The notes under the pieces: generated by a model
Seen by the model: only the letters and a program-made list of their open reading frames with translations
The model's database searches: none
What the model was told of the DNA's origin: nothing
Part shown: one piece after another, positions 5,549 through 5,877 of the stretch
Layout of the letters: the number at the start of each line of letters is the position of its first letter
Numbering within the stretch: position 1 is the stretch's first letter
Assembly (NCBI GenBank): GCA_016650115.1
Contig: JAENWI010000101.1
Coordinates: 1-5,877 of the forward strand
Source of the DNA: Peptostreptococcaceae bacterium
GTDB lineage: Bacteria; Bacillota; Clostridia; Peptostreptococcales; Anaerovoracaceae
Length of the DNA: 5,877 nucleotides
Direction: 5' to 3'
Translations under genes and position numbers: made by a program

Positions 5549-5877
5549 TGTTCTTCTCCTCCCACGATTGCATCGATGAATATTCCCGAAGTTACAACGT
5601 TATTAGGATCGATCTGTCCTATTTCTACAACCTCACAGGTCCCCACGATTACATAGTCTGCAGCTGTTGCCATCATCGGATTAAAGGTTCTTGTTGTTCC
5701 GTTATAAGTGGTATTTCCAAATTTGTCAGTTACCGTTCCCCTAAGAAGCGCGTGGTCTGCTCGCAAAGGTCTTTCAAGAAGATAATCCTTTCCATCAACA
5801 TTGATGACCTGTTTGTTTTCCGCAACGATGGTTCCTACTCCTGTTGGTGTCAGAAACCCACCAAGCCCTGCGCCGCC
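5536..5877 (-). CDS. atoD: Acetoacetate/butyrate-type CoA-transferase, alpha subunit (C-terminal part; 5' end outside window)
   Basis: The last 113 residues of the alpha (A) subunit are visible. They begin with GGAGLGGFLTPTGVGT, a strongly conserved segment of this family, and continue with DYLLERPLRADHALLRG, the stretch NGTTRTFNPMMATAAD and EVVEIGQIDPNNVVTSGIFID, all in the expected order. The frame is open to the window edge, so the true start and the N-terminal half are missing; the TTG at 5766 is an internal leucine, not a start. The subunit forms the heteromeric CoA-transferase with the product of the next gene. Its TAA at 5538-5536 overlaps the beta gene by 13 bases, which implies coupled translation and equal production of the two subunits. 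Confidence 0.92.
   Translation of the reverse strand, partial: GGAGLGGFLTPTGVGTIVAENKQVINVDGKDYLLERPLRADHALLRGTVTDKFGNTTYNGTTRTFNPMMATAADYVIVGTCEVVEIGQIDPNNVVTSGIFIDAIVGGEEQWQI

Noticed and set aside
5536..5766. A 76-residue gene starting with TTG at 5766
   Set aside because: The frame stays open to the window edge with conserved CoA-transferase alpha sequence upstream, so the TTG is an internal leucine codon.

Overview
The window looks like chromosomal DNA from a low-GC Gram-positive anaerobe, most likely a member of the Clostridia. The pointers are strong AGGAGG-type ribosome sites, AT-rich spacers, an AraC/cupin regulator and a two-subunit acetoacetate/butyrate-type CoA-transferase. I cannot name the genus.

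Layout, left to right. Positions 1-755 (minus) hold a decayed, partial saccharopine-dehydrogenase-like gene. It has lost its N-terminal nucleotide-binding glycine motif and carries a one-base frameshift near 248/249. Directly upstream of it, 745-2292 (minus) encodes a 515-residue AraC-family regulator with an N-terminal cupin, a double HTH and an unusual C-terminal extension that resembles the end of a GH39-like domain. Positions 2293-2804 are a gene-free divergent spacer of 512 bp. Its left half holds a cluster of DnaA-box-like 9-mers and a perfect 12-bp palindrome, and its right half is very AT-rich and carries a good extended -10 promoter. Positions 2805-4022 (plus) encode a 405-residue free-standing alanyl-tRNA editing protein of the AlaX-L type. 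Positions 4029-5877 (minus) hold the tail of an operon, CoA-transferase alpha subunit (partial) -> beta subunit -> PhzF-family protein, in which both junctions overlap.

How they may work together: the CoA-transferase subunits form one heteromeric enzyme that moves CoA between short-chain acyl groups in fermentation. The coupled PhzF-like isomerase/epimerase is probably made in step with it and may act on a related small metabolite, but its substrate is unknown. The AlaX protein is a stand-alone translation-fidelity enzyme with its own promoter. The AraC regulator could once have controlled the adjacent dehydrogenase, which now appears broken.

The points most worth a second look are the DnaA-box cluster lying far from any visible replication gene, the AraC protein with a barrel-less GH39-like tail, the PhzF/CoA-transferase coupling, and the truncation of the dehydrogenase exactly at the regulator's stop codon. 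I found no RNA genes, CRISPR array, insertion sequence or convincing terminator.
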